Both the position numbers and the translations under genes were made by a program. Below the pieces are notes generated by a model. That model searched no databases, was not told where the DNA came from, and worked only from the letters and a program-made list of their open reading frames with translations. 64,000 bases of DNA from Nonomuraea angiospora (GTDB taxonomy: Bacteria > Actinomycetota > Actinomycetes > Streptosporangiales > Streptosporangiaceae). Where the stretch lies: contig NZ_JADBEK010000001.1 of assembly GCF_014873145.1 (NCBI RefSeq), positions 12,648,001 through 12,712,000 on the forward strand, read 5' to 3'. Numbering within the stretch: position 1 is the first letter of the stretch; each line of letters begins with the position of its first letter. Positions 17,628 to 25,049 of this stretch are shown piece after piece.

Positions 17628-18416
17628 ATGCGCGTTCATCGACCTGGATTCGCGGCACTCGCCGTACTGGCCGCGTTGTCCGGTGGATGCGGTGGCGCCG
17701 CGCCGGCTCCCGGCGGGGCCGGCCTGCCGGCGCCGCCGGGCACGGGCAAGGGGCCGCTGGCGGGCAAGGTCGTGGTGCTCGACCCCGGGCACAACGGCGG
17801 GAACGCCGCGCACCCCGAGCAGGTCGACCGCCAGGTCGACATCATCACCAAGAGCAAGGCCTGCAACGCCGTCGGCTTCAGGACCGCCGACGGGTACGAG
17901 GAGAACGCCTTCGCCTGGAGCGTCACCCAGCACCTGAGGCCGCTCCTGGAGACGATGGGCGCCCAGGTCGTGCTTACCCGGAGCAACGACGAGGGCATCG
18001 GCCCCTGCGTCACCGAGCGGGCGGCCATCGGCAACGAGGCCAGGGCGGACGCGGTGGTGTCCATCCACGGCGACAGCGGCAAGCCGAGCGGGCACGGGTT
18101 CCACGTGATCGTCCCCGGGCTGATCGCCGGGCGCAACGACGAGGTCATCGAGCCGTCCCGCAAACTCGGGCTGGCGATCCGCGACGCGTACCGGGCCGGC
18201 ACCGGCATGCCGTACGCGGACTACCGAGGCGAGGACGGCCTGCGGTCCCGCACCGACCTGGGCGGGCTCAACCTCTCGACGCGGCCGGTCGTGTTCATCG
18301 AGTGCGGCAACATGCGCAACGCGGGCGACGCGGCCAAGATGACCGACGTCGCCTTCCGCAAGCGCATCGCCGAATCGCTGGCCAACGGGATCAAGAACTA
18401 CCTCACCGGCGCCTGA
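17628..18416 (+). CDS. N-acetylmuramoyl-L-alanine amidase lipoprotein (Amidase_3)
   Basis: Surface-anchored peptidoglycan amidase, 262 residues, cleaving the bond between muramic acid and stem peptide. Lipoprotein signal with Cys21 in LSGGC, a Gly/Pro linker, then the Amidase_3 fold: zinc ligands His55 (DPGHNGG), Glu91 or Glu92 (GYEENAF) and His147 (SIHGD), and catalytic Glu225 (VFIECGN). All catalytic residues are present. A -10-like TACGGT at 17616-17621 ends 6 nt before the ATG, so the mRNA may be leaderless. Not obviously linked to the response regulator 27 bp upstream. Confidence 0.92.
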   Translation: MRVHRPGFAALAVLAALSGGCGGAAPAPGGAGLPAPPGTGKGPLAGKVVVLDPGHNGGNAAHPEQVDRQVDIITKSKACNAVGFRTADGYEENAFAWSVTQHLRPLLETMGAQVVLTRSNDEGIGPCVTERAAIGNEARADAVVSIHGDSGKPSGHGFHVIVPGLIAGRNDEVIEPSRKLGLAIRDAYRAGTGMPYADYRGEDGLRSRTDLGGLNLSTRPVVFIECGNMRNAGDAAKMTDVAFRKRIAESLANGIKNYLTGA

Positions 18417-18541
18417 GGCCAGCTCGACGCGGGCGGCTGGGTGGTCAGGCCGCCGGTCACGGCGAACGGGACGGACGTGACGCTCGCGGTGGCGGCGGTC
18501 AGACCGGTGGCGGTGGCGCGCAGGGTGATGGCGCCCGGCGT
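18398..18541 (-). pseudogene. Possible 3' relic of a glycoside hydrolase gene
   Basis: In one minus-strand frame the 47 codons before a stop at 18398-18400 read like the C-terminal immunoglobulin-like tail of GH2-type glycosidases (core TPGAITLRATATGLTAATASV). No hydrolase body lies upstream; other frames carry the end of the unknown gene 18499-19452, and the stop lies inside the amidase gene. This could be a remnant of a deleted enzyme gene joined to its neighbours, or a chance resemblance. Confidence 0.35.
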
Positions 18542-19452
18542 GCGGGAGGGGCCCGGACGCGGACGTCCCGGAGCGCGCCCCGCACGAAGCTCTCGTCGCC
18601 GGAGGCGGCCAGGTAGAAGCCCGCGCGGCAGACGCTGCCCGAGACGGTGTGGCGCGGGTCGAGGGCGACGGACGCCCGGCCCTGCCGTTCGCAGTCGGGG
18701 ACCGGGGCCAGCACGAGCATGCGGCGGCTCAGCCCGCCGAGCCACAGCTGCGGTCCGACGAGAACGCCGTCACGGATCTCGCCGGGGGGCGACAGGCGCA
18801 GCGGCCCTCTGGCCGACAGGGTGAGGAAGCCGTCGGGGGTGAGCGTGCCGCGCAGGTTCTCCGCCCAGGCCAGGCGCTGCTCGAAGGTCATCCCGGCCCG
18901 CTCGTCCTGCAGCGCGATCCGCCAGTCGCCGAACGCGAAGAGCAGGACCGGGCCGGCGGTGTCCACCCCGAGCGGGCCGGGCCAGAGCGTGACGCCGCCG
19001 GTCAGGTGGCGGATCATCGGCCGGCCGGCGGCGGTCTCGGCCTCGCCGTACAGCGGGGCGGTCAGGACGCGGAACACCCCGCCCTTGCCGTTGGCCGCGA
19101 GGGTGCCGCCGGTGTACGGCCGGGCGCCCAGCGAGGCCAGGTTGAGGCCGGCCGGGTAGGTGAGCTCCGCCCGCGACCCGTCGGGGAACGTGACCCGCAA
19201 CGTCCTGGTCCCGCCCGTCCCGCTCGCCTCCGGGTAGACGGCGTTGGGTTTCACGGTGACCGCCTCGCGCACCGGCACCGGCACCGGCTCCGGCTCATGC
19301 TCCGGCGCGGGGCGGCTCGTGTCCCGGCTCGGGAGAAGCCCGATGAGCAGCCCCACCAGCGAGACGGCCGCGAGCGCGACCAGCGCCGCGATCCCTGCCC
19401 GGCGAGGCCCGCGCGGGCCCTGCTCGATGATGTCGACCCGGCCGGCGGTCAT
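18499..19452 (-). CDS. Membrane-anchored protein of unknown function
   Basis: Predicted 317-residue protein: short cytoplasmic N-terminus, one membrane helix (~21-41, AALVALAAVSLVGLLIGLLP), a Pro/Glu-rich spacer, and an extracellular domain rich in beta-strand-like segments (TLRVTFPDGSRAELTYP, GGVTLWPGPLGVD). One Cys pair (PDCERQ ... GSVCRAGF) may form a disulfide. I do not recognise the domain. The last ~20 residues (ARRAPSPCAPPPPV) are low-complexity and look out of frame, suggesting the original 3' end was lost. ATG 19452 is chosen over one 30 bp upstream because the extension looks nonconserved. Confidence 0.65.
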   Translation of the reverse strand: MTAGRVDIIEQGPRGPRRAGIAALVALAAVSLVGLLIGLLPSRDTSRPAPEHEPEPVPVPVREAVTVKPNAVYPEASGTGGTRTLRVTFPDGSRAELTYPAGLNLASLGARPYTGGTLAANGKGGVFRVLTAPLYGEAETAAGRPMIRHLTGGVTLWPGPLGVDTAGPVLLFAFGDWRIALQDERAGMTFEQRLAWAENLRGTLTPDGFLTLSARGPLRLSPPGEIRDGVLVGPQLWLGGLSRRMLVLAPVPDCERQGRASVALDPRHTVSGSVCRAGFYLAASGDESFVRGALRDVRVRAPPARRAPSPCAPPPPV

Positions 19453-19571
19453 CGGCCTTCCTCTGTCGTGCGGCTGTCCCACCCAGTTCAGACCATCGGC
19501 GGGTACGACGCCATGCCGGGCACGGGAATGTGATCCAGCGCACTGTTCCCGTTAACTTCTCTGACGGGCGA

Positions 19572-19590
19572 ATGTCGGTTTGGCCGACAT
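19572..19590. promoter_or_regulatory. Palindrome upstream of the first PhoX-like gene
   Basis: ATGTCGGTTTGGCCGACAT: 7-bp arms around a 5-nt centre, 41 bp before the ATG at 19631; a further half-site TGTCGG follows at 19593. Likely an operator for an unidentified dimeric regulator. No clear PHO-box direct repeat is present here, unlike the second PhoX gene. Confidence 0.5.
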
Positions 19591-19630
19591 ACTGTCGGCG
19601 AGGCCGCACCCCCTCAAGGAGGTTTCGTCG

Positions 19631-20788
19631 ATGGAACGCCGCAATTTCCTGCGCGCGACGGTGCTCGGTGCGAGCACCGTCGCCTTCTCCGGCAGTCTGT
19701 GGCAGGGCGCCGCCCTGGCCGCACCGGCGCAGAACGCCCCCGGCCCCTACGGCCCGCTGCAGGCCGCCGACGCCAACGGCATCCAGTTGCCGGCCGGCTT
19801 CACCAGCCAGGTGATCGCCCGCTCCGGCCAGTCCGTCCCGGGCACGTCCTACACCTGGCACAACGCCCCTGACGGAGGCGCCTGCTTCGCCGACGGCAGC
19901 GGCTGGATCTACGTCTCCAACTCCGAGATCAACCCCGGCGGCGGCGCCTCGGCCATCCGTTTCGACTCCGGCGGAGCCGTCACCTCGGCGAACCGGATCC
20001 TGTCCGGCACCCGGCAGAACTGCGCGGGAGGGAAGACGCCCTGGAACACGTGGCTGTCGTGCGAGGAGGTCAGCCTGGGCTTCGTCTACGAGACCTACCC
20101 GTTCGGCGGCACCGCCGTGCAGCGGCCCGCGATGGGCCGCTTCAAGCACGAGGCCGCCGCCGCCGACCCCGTGCGGAAGGTGATCTACCTCACCGAGGAC
20201 GAGACCAACGGGCGCTTCTACCGGTTCGTCCCCACGACGTGGGGCGATCTGTCCTCCGGCACCCTCCAGGTGCTGGTGGCGGGGTCCGCCACGTCGGGCT
20301 CGTTCACCTGGGCGAACGTCCCCGACCCGGACGGCTCGCCGACGGCGACGCGCAGCCAGGTGTCCGGCTCCAAGTCGTTCAACGGAGGCGAGGGCTGCCA
20401 CTACGCCGACGACACGGTCTGGTTCACCACGAAGGGCGACAACCGGGTGTGGCAGGTCAACCTGGCCGGTAACACCTACGAGCTCGCCTACGACGACAGC
20501 CTCGTCAGCCCCGGCACCGCGCCGCTCACCGGCGTCGACAACGTCACCGGCTCCACCTACGGCGACCTGTACGTGGCCGAGGACGGCGGCAACATGGAGA
20601 TCTGCCTGATCACGCCCGACGACAAGATCTCCGCGTTCCTGCGGATCAACGGCCAGAGCTCGTCCGAGATCACCGGCCCGGCCTTCAACCCCGCGGGCAA
20701 CCGGCTGTACTTCTCCTCCCAGCGCGGCACCTCGGGGTCGTCGTCCGGCGGCATCACCTACTGCGTGACCGGCCCGTTCCGGACCTGA
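19631..20788 (+). CDS. TAT-exported PhoX-family (DUF839) protein, copy 1
   Basis: Exported 385-residue protein of the PhoX/DUF839 family, whose characterised members are Ca/Fe-dependent alkaline phosphatases. A twin-arginine signal (RRNFLRATVLGASTVAFSG) starts the protein; the hallmark NCAGGKTPWNTWLSCEE follows at ~130, then FKHEAAAADP and YLTEDETNGRFYRF, which supply metal-ligand acidic residues in the family. It is shorter than canonical PhoX (~550-700) and shares its motifs with the longer paralogue at 61.4 kb. ATG 19631 follows AAGGAGG at 19617-19623. Enzyme activity is not proven for this short branch. Confidence 0.87.
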   Translation: MERRNFLRATVLGASTVAFSGSLWQGAALAAPAQNAPGPYGPLQAADANGIQLPAGFTSQVIARSGQSVPGTSYTWHNAPDGGACFADGSGWIYVSNSEINPGGGASAIRFDSGGAVTSANRILSGTRQNCAGGKTPWNTWLSCEEVSLGFVYETYPFGGTAVQRPAMGRFKHEAAAADPVRKVIYLTEDETNGRFYRFVPTTWGDLSSGTLQVLVAGSATSGSFTWANVPDPDGSPTATRSQVSGSKSFNGGEGCHYADDTVWFTTKGDNRVWQVNLAGNTYELAYDDSLVSPGTAPLTGVDNVTGSTYGDLYVAEDGGNMEICLITPDDKISAFLRINGQSSSEITGPAFNPAGNRLYFSSQRGTSGSSSGGITYCVTGPFRT

Positions 20789-20809
20789 TCCGACCCGGCA
20801 GGGCGCCCG

Positions 20810-21460
20810 TCACGGCTCGCGCGTGACGGGCGCCAGCCACATCCCGACGAGCGCGTCGATCAGCCCGGTCGCGGCGTCGTGCCAGGTGGCGCGGGGTGTG
20901 GGGGCGCCTTCGGCGAGCGCGCGCTCCCGGTCGGCGCACGTGTGCACGATCAGCTGGCGGGCCATGTCGCCGCGCTCGGCCCGCACCTCGGCGGGCAGCT
21001 CGGGCAGGCACCGGTTGAACCCCTCGACGGTATGCCGCAGCGAGGCGGAGGAGCGGGTCTCGTCATCCATGATCGCGCGCAGCGCGGGATCGGTCATCAC
21101 CTGGGCGACGAAGCGGGCGTACCACGTGGGGGAGCCGAGGTCCGCCAGATGCTCGGTGACCGGGCGCACCATGCAGGCGACCCAGTCGCGCACGTCGGCG
21201 GAGTCGCCGAGCTCGGCCACCATCCGCTCGCGGATCCGCTCGATCGGCTCGGCGTGTTTGCGGGCGATCGCGCGTACGAGATGGGTCTTGGTGCCGAAGT
21301 GGTAGCCGACGGCGGCGTTGTTGCCCTGCCCGGCGGCCTCGCTGACCTGACGGTTGGAGACGGCGAGCACGCCGTGCTCGGCGAACAGCTGCTCCGCCGC
21401 CGCGAGGATCCGCTCGCGGGTCACTCCGGCGCGCTCGGCGCGTACGGTCCTGCCGGTCAT
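20810..21460 (-). CDS. TetR-family transcriptional regulator
   Basis: Repressor of 216 residues. N-terminal helix-turn-helix: RERILAAAEQLFAEHGVLAVSNRQVSEAAGQGNNAAVGYHFGTKTHLVRAI, followed by an all-helical ligand-binding domain. It is divergent from the MFS exporter gene across a 164-bp gap holding an inverted repeat, the usual arrangement for a repressor of an efflux pump. ATG 21460 is used; GTG 21469 is an in-frame alternative. The PhoX-like gene upstream converges on it with only 21 bp between stops. Confidence 0.92.
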   Translation of the reverse strand: MTGRTVRAERAGVTRERILAAAEQLFAEHGVLAVSNRQVSEAAGQGNNAAVGYHFGTKTHLVRAIARKHAEPIERIRERMVAELGDSADVRDWVACMVRPVTEHLADLGSPTWYARFVAQVMTDPALRAIMDDETRSSASLRHTVEGFNRCLPELPAEVRAERGDMARQLIVHTCADRERALAEGAPTPRATWHDAATGLIDALVGMWLAPVTREP

Positions 21461-21533
21461 CGGCACCACCGTACCGGAACGTCACGCCTGCTCACGAGGG
21501 CCTCCTTCGGGGACCTGACCGTCGGTTGTGCTC

Positions 21534-21577
21534 AGTAAATAGACGCTGTTAGCCTTAAGTCAAGCGACTGATTTACT
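21534..21577. promoter_or_regulatory. Candidate TetR operator between tetR and MFS genes
   Basis: Inverted repeat with arms AGTAAATAGACGCT (21534-21547) and AGCGACTGATTTACT (21563-21577), imperfect by one gap and one mismatch, separated by 15 nt. It lies centrally in the divergent promoter region; a further TTTACT occurs at 21590. Confidence 0.6.
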
Positions 21578-21624
21578 AATACCTCGTCGTTTACTTCCCC
21601 CGATCCCCGTAACGGAGACCTCGC

Positions 21625-23979
21625 ATGGCCAACATCCCCGCCCGCCGCGCCCACGCGGCCGACCCCCCGCGGGCGAGCACCTTCGTGGTGGTGCTCGCCT
21701 TCGCCGGGATCGTGGTGTCGTTGATGCAGACCCTGGTGATCCCGCTGGTTCCCGAGCTGCCCAAGCTCCTGGGCGCTCCGGCGTCCGACACCACCTGGGC
21801 GATCACCGCCACGCTGCTCGCCAGCGCGGTCGCCACACCGGTGGTGGGACGGCTGGGCGACATGTTCGGCAAGCGGCGCATGCTGCTGCTCAGCCTGATC
21901 CTGCTGGTCGCCGGGTCGGTCGTGTGCGCCCTCAGCGACTCCCTGACGCCGATGATCGTCGGGCGGGCCCTGCAGGGCCTGGCCTCCGGCGTGATCCCGC
22001 TCGGCATCAGCATCATGCGCGACGAGCTGCCCGCCGAACGGCTCGGCTCCGCGACCGCGCTCATGAGCGCCTCGCTCGGCGTGGGCGGCGCCCTGGGCCT
22101 GCCCGCCGCCGCCCTCATCGCCGAGAACGCCGACTGGCACGCGCTGTTCTGGACCGCGGCCGGGCTCGGCGCCGTGGCCCTGGTCCTGGTGCTGGCCCTC
22201 GTGCCCGAGTCCGCGGTGCGCAGCGGCGGGCGCTTCGACCTGGTCGGCGCCGCCGGGCTGTCGGCCGCGCTGGTGTGCCTGCTCCTGGCGATCTCCAAGG
22301 GCGCAAGCTGGGGCTGGGGCGACCCGCTCACGATCGGCCTGTTCGCCGCGGCGGTCGTGGTGCTGCTGCTGTGGGGCTGGTGGGAGCTGAGCACCCGGGA
22401 GCCGATGGTGGACCTGCGCACCACCGCGCGGCGTCAGGTGCTGTTCACCAACCTCGCCTCCACCATGATGGGCTTCTCGATGTTCGCCATGTCCCTGGTG
22501 CTGCCGCAGCTGCTGCAGCTGCCGGAGGCCACCGGCTACGGGCTGGGCCAGTCGATGCTGGCGGTGGGCCTGGTGATGGCGCCGTCCGGCCTGGTGATGA
22601 TGGTGCTGGCGCCGCTGTCGGCGCGCCTGTCCGCGGCCAAGGGACCCAAGGTCACTCTGATGATCGGCGCCCTGATCGTCGCCGCCGGTTACGCGCTCAA
22701 CATCGGGCTGATGTCCGAGATCTGGCACCTTGTCCTGGTCTCCTGCATCATCGGGGCCGGCATCGGATTCGCCTACGCCTCGATGCCCGCGCTCGTCATG
22801 GGGGCCGTGCCGGTGTCCGAGACGGCCGCCGCCAACAGCCTCAACACCCTCATGCGCGCGGTCGGCACCTCCGTCTCCAGCGCCGTCGCGGGCGTCGTCC
22901 TGGCCGAGATGACCACCACGTTCGGTCCCGTCGCCCTCCCCTCCGAGGACGGCTTCCGCGTCGTCATGGGCATCGGCGCCGGCGCCGCCCTCCTCGCCTT
23001 CGTCCTGGCCGCCTTCCTCCCGCGCCGCAGCGCCGCCGCCCCGGCCACGGCCCACGCGGCCGCTCCGGCCACGGCCCACGCGGCCGCTCCGGCCACGGCG
23101 CACGCGGCCGCTCCGGCCACGGCGCACGCGGCCGCCCCCGCCACGGCGCACGCGGCCGCTCCGGTGCCTTCCGCGCCCCTGAACGAGCCTGTGGAGGACT
23201 TCTGGGCGGGGGCGCCGGACGGCGGCGTCGAGATCCGCGGCATGGTCAGCGGCGACGACGGCCGGGCGGTCGGCCACGCCACGCTGACGCTGATCGACTC
23301 GCGCGGCCACCAGCTCTCCCGGGCCGTGACCCTGGCCGACGGCGCGTACGCCATCTGGACGCCCGGCATGGGCACCTACGTCCTGATCGCCTCGGCCGCC
23401 GAACGCGACCCGCAGGTGGCCACCCTCGTCGTGGGCGACCAGCCGGTCGACTTCAACCTGATCCTCACCGGCTCGAACAAGCTGGCCGGGGTGGTCCGCG
23501 ACCTGGAGGGCAAGCCGGTGCCCGGGGCGGTCGTCGTGCTGACCGACGTCCGCGGCGAGGTCGTCACCACGGGCACGACCGACGCGGAGGGCTCCTACAG
23601 CCTGTCCGGCGTGACCTCGGGCGGCTACACGCTCGCGGTCAGCGCGGACTCCTTCCGCCCGGCCGCCGTCCCGGTCGAGGTCACGGGCGCCGGCCAGACC
23701 AGGCAGGACGTCGAGCTGCGGCCCGGCGCCCGGATCCGCGGCACCGTACGGGTGCGCGACGGCGGCCCGCTGAACGACGCGCGGGTGACGCTGCTGGACG
23801 CGGCCGGGAACGTGGTCGGCACCACGACGACCGGCGAGGACGGCGCGTACGCCTTCGCCGACCTGACCGGCGGCCAGTACACGCTCATCGCCACCGGATA
23901 CCCGCCCGTGGCCGACACCGTGAGCATCAACGGCCGCGACGACGACGACCGCGACCTGTGGCTGGTCCACTCCGACTGA
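21625..23979 (+). CDS. MFS drug exporter (DHA2-like) with C-terminal beta-sandwich domains
   Basis: Chimeric 784-residue protein. Residues ~1-465 are a major facilitator exporter (LGDMFGKRRMLLLS motif A; GRALQGLASGVIPLGISIMRDELP; 12-14 helices). Residues ~471-510 are a linker of five AAPATAHA repeats, encoded by a 24-bp DNA repeat. Residues ~525-784 hold three carboxypeptidase-regulatory/Cna_B-like beta-sandwiches, each with a VRDLEGKPVPGAVVVLTD-type strand and a DAEGSYSLSGVTSGGYTL-type strand. Such domains are normally extracellular. The next gene carries the same domain joined to YceI, so the two products may act together. Regulated by the divergent TetR. Export substrate unknown. Confidence 0.92.
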   Translation: MANIPARRAHAADPPRASTFVVVLAFAGIVVSLMQTLVIPLVPELPKLLGAPASDTTWAITATLLASAVATPVVGRLGDMFGKRRMLLLSLILLVAGSVVCALSDSLTPMIVGRALQGLASGVIPLGISIMRDELPAERLGSATALMSASLGVGGALGLPAAALIAENADWHALFWTAAGLGAVALVLVLALVPESAVRSGGRFDLVGAAGLSAALVCLLLAISKGASWGWGDPLTIGLFAAAVVVLLLWGWWELSTREPMVDLRTTARRQVLFTNLASTMMGFSMFAMSLVLPQLLQLPEATGYGLGQSMLAVGLVMAPSGLVMMVLAPLSARLSAAKGPKVTLMIGALIVAAGYALNIGLMSEIWHLVLVSCIIGAGIGFAYASMPALVMGAVPVSETAAANSLNTLMRAVGTSVSSAVAGVVLAEMTTTFGPVALPSEDGFRVVMGIGAGAALLAFVLAAFLPRRSAAAPATAHAAAPATAHAAAPATAHAAAPATAHAAAPATAHAAAPVPSAPLNEPVEDFWAGAPDGGVEIRGMVSGDDGRAVGHATLTLIDSRGHQLSRAVTLADGAYAIWTPGMGTYVLIASAAERDPQVATLVVGDQPVDFNLILTGSNKLAGVVRDLEGKPVPGAVVVLTDVRGEVVTTGTTDAEGSYSLSGVTSGGYTLAVSADSFRPAAVPVEVTGAGQTRQDVELRPGARIRGTVRVRDGGPLNDARVTLLDAAGNVVGTTTTGEDGAYAFADLTGGQYTLIATGYPPVADTVSINGRDDDDRDLWLVHSD
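23035..23154 (+). repeat. 24-bp in-frame tandem repeat (five units) in the MFS gene
   Basis: Five near-identical 24-bp units (first at 23035-23058, core GCCGCTCCGGCCACGG) encode AAPATAHA each, plus a partial sixth. Units differ at a few synonymous third positions. The repeat links the membrane domain to the beta-sandwich domains and could vary in copy number without breaking the frame. Confidence 0.92.
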
Positions 23980-24033
23980 CACCGACACCGCGACGACTGC
24001 TCCGAAGGGAGGAGCAGGGAGAGCAGGAGCACC

Positions 24034-24921
24034 ATGTACACCAGCCAAGAGCAGGCCGGGCGGAGCCCCGCGGCCGGCCGGCCCCCGCAGCAGAGCGCCC
24101 CGGCCGGTGGCCGGGGCCTGCACGCCCTGATCCGCACCAAGGACGGGTGGGCCGTGCAGCACGCGATCGTCACGGTGACCGACCTGACCGGGCAGCAGGT
24201 CGCGCGGGCCGAGGCCGACGCCGAGGGCGTCGTGTCGACCGGCCCGCTGGCGCCCGGCGTCTACACGGCCGTCGCCACCGCGGCCGGATACACGCCGGCC
24301 GCGATGACGGCCATCGCGACCGGCTCAGGCACCGCCGAGCTGGGCACGGTGACGCTGGCCCGGCAGGGCGGCGTCGACCTTCCCCCGCCCGGGATCTGGA
24401 CGCTCGACCCGGCCCACTGCACGATCGCGGCGACCGCCCAGCACCTGGGGCTCAGCACCGTACGGGGACGGTTCACCCAGTTCGCCGGGCGGATCGAGGT
24501 CGGCCCGGACCCGGAGACCTCGTCGGTGGCCGCCGACGTCGTGGCCGCCTCGATCGACACGGGGAACGGCACCCGCGACGCCCATCTCCGCTCGGCCGAC
24601 TTCCTGAACGCCGACGCGTACCGGATGATCTCCTACCGCAGCACCGGGCTCACGCCCGCGGGCCCCGACCGGTGGATCGTGCACGGGACGCTGACGCTCG
24701 CCGGGGTGCAGCGGCCCGTCGACCTCGACCTGGCCTACCTCGGGACCGGCCCCGACCCGTGGGGCGGCCTGCGGGCGGCGTTCCGGGCCGAGACGGAGCT
24801 GCGCCGCGAGGACTTCGCGATGACGTACAACCAGGTCGTGCGGGCCGGGGTCAACCTCATCGGGTCCACGGTGAAGATCGAGCTGGACATCCAGGCCGTG
24901 CAGGGGGCGTCCCTGCCCTAG
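24034..24921 (+). CDS. Carboxypeptidase-regulatory-like domain fused to YceI
   Basis: 295-residue protein. Residues ~28-110 form one beta-sandwich related to those at the end of the MFS protein (HALIRTKDGWAVQHAIVTVTD ... GPLAPGVYTAVATAAGYTP). Residues ~117-290 are a YceI lipocalin-like domain (WTLDPAHCTIAATAQHLGLSTVRGRF, RDAHLRSADFLNADAYRMISY, GTLTLAGVQRPVDLDL); family members bind isoprenoid or amphiphilic molecules. No signal peptide is visible, so it is probably cytoplasmic. It lies 54 bp after the MFS gene, with GGAGCAGGGAGAGCAGGAG before the ATG, and is likely in the same TetR-controlled operon. Confidence 0.9.
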   Translation: MYTSQEQAGRSPAAGRPPQQSAPAGGRGLHALIRTKDGWAVQHAIVTVTDLTGQQVARAEADAEGVVSTGPLAPGVYTAVATAAGYTPAAMTAIATGSGTAELGTVTLARQGGVDLPPPGIWTLDPAHCTIAATAQHLGLSTVRGRFTQFAGRIEVGPDPETSSVAADVVAASIDTGNGTRDAHLRSADFLNADAYRMISYRSTGLTPAGPDRWIVHGTLTLAGVQRPVDLDLAYLGTGPDPWGGLRAAFRAETELRREDFAMTYNQVVRAGVNLIGSTVKIELDIQAVQGASLP

Positions 24922-25037
24922 CGGGGCCGCCGCAGGCCCACGAGCAGCGTCCACGCGGGGAACATCGTCCAGACGACGGCGCCCGGGATCCCGCCGGCCA
25001 CCGACGGCCCGTGCAGCCGGAGCAGGTCTGTCTTCAC
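24918..25037 (-). CDS. Small membrane peptide, 39 residues
   Basis: Short reading frame beginning with GTG at 25037, 12 bp after the multicopper oxidase stop and preceded by the purine-rich AAGGGGGA. It encodes a basic N-terminus (VKTDLLRLHG), a hydrophobic helix (VAGGIPGAVVWTMFPAWTLL) and a basic end (GLRRPR), with nearly all third positions G or C. Its stop overlaps the convergent YceI gene by 2 bp. No family is recognised. It may be an accessory subunit of the oxidase operon; a chance frame cannot be excluded. Confidence 0.5.
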   Translation of the reverse strand: MKTDLLRLHGPSVAGGIPGAVVWTMFPAWTLLVGLRRPR

Positions 25038-25049
25038 CGGTGTCCCCCT

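Noticed and set aside
13993..21460. Secondary-metabolite gene cluster around the flavin oxidase
   Set aside because: No synthase, NRPS, PKS or terpene cyclase genes are present; neighbours are two-component, cell-wall and phosphatase genes.
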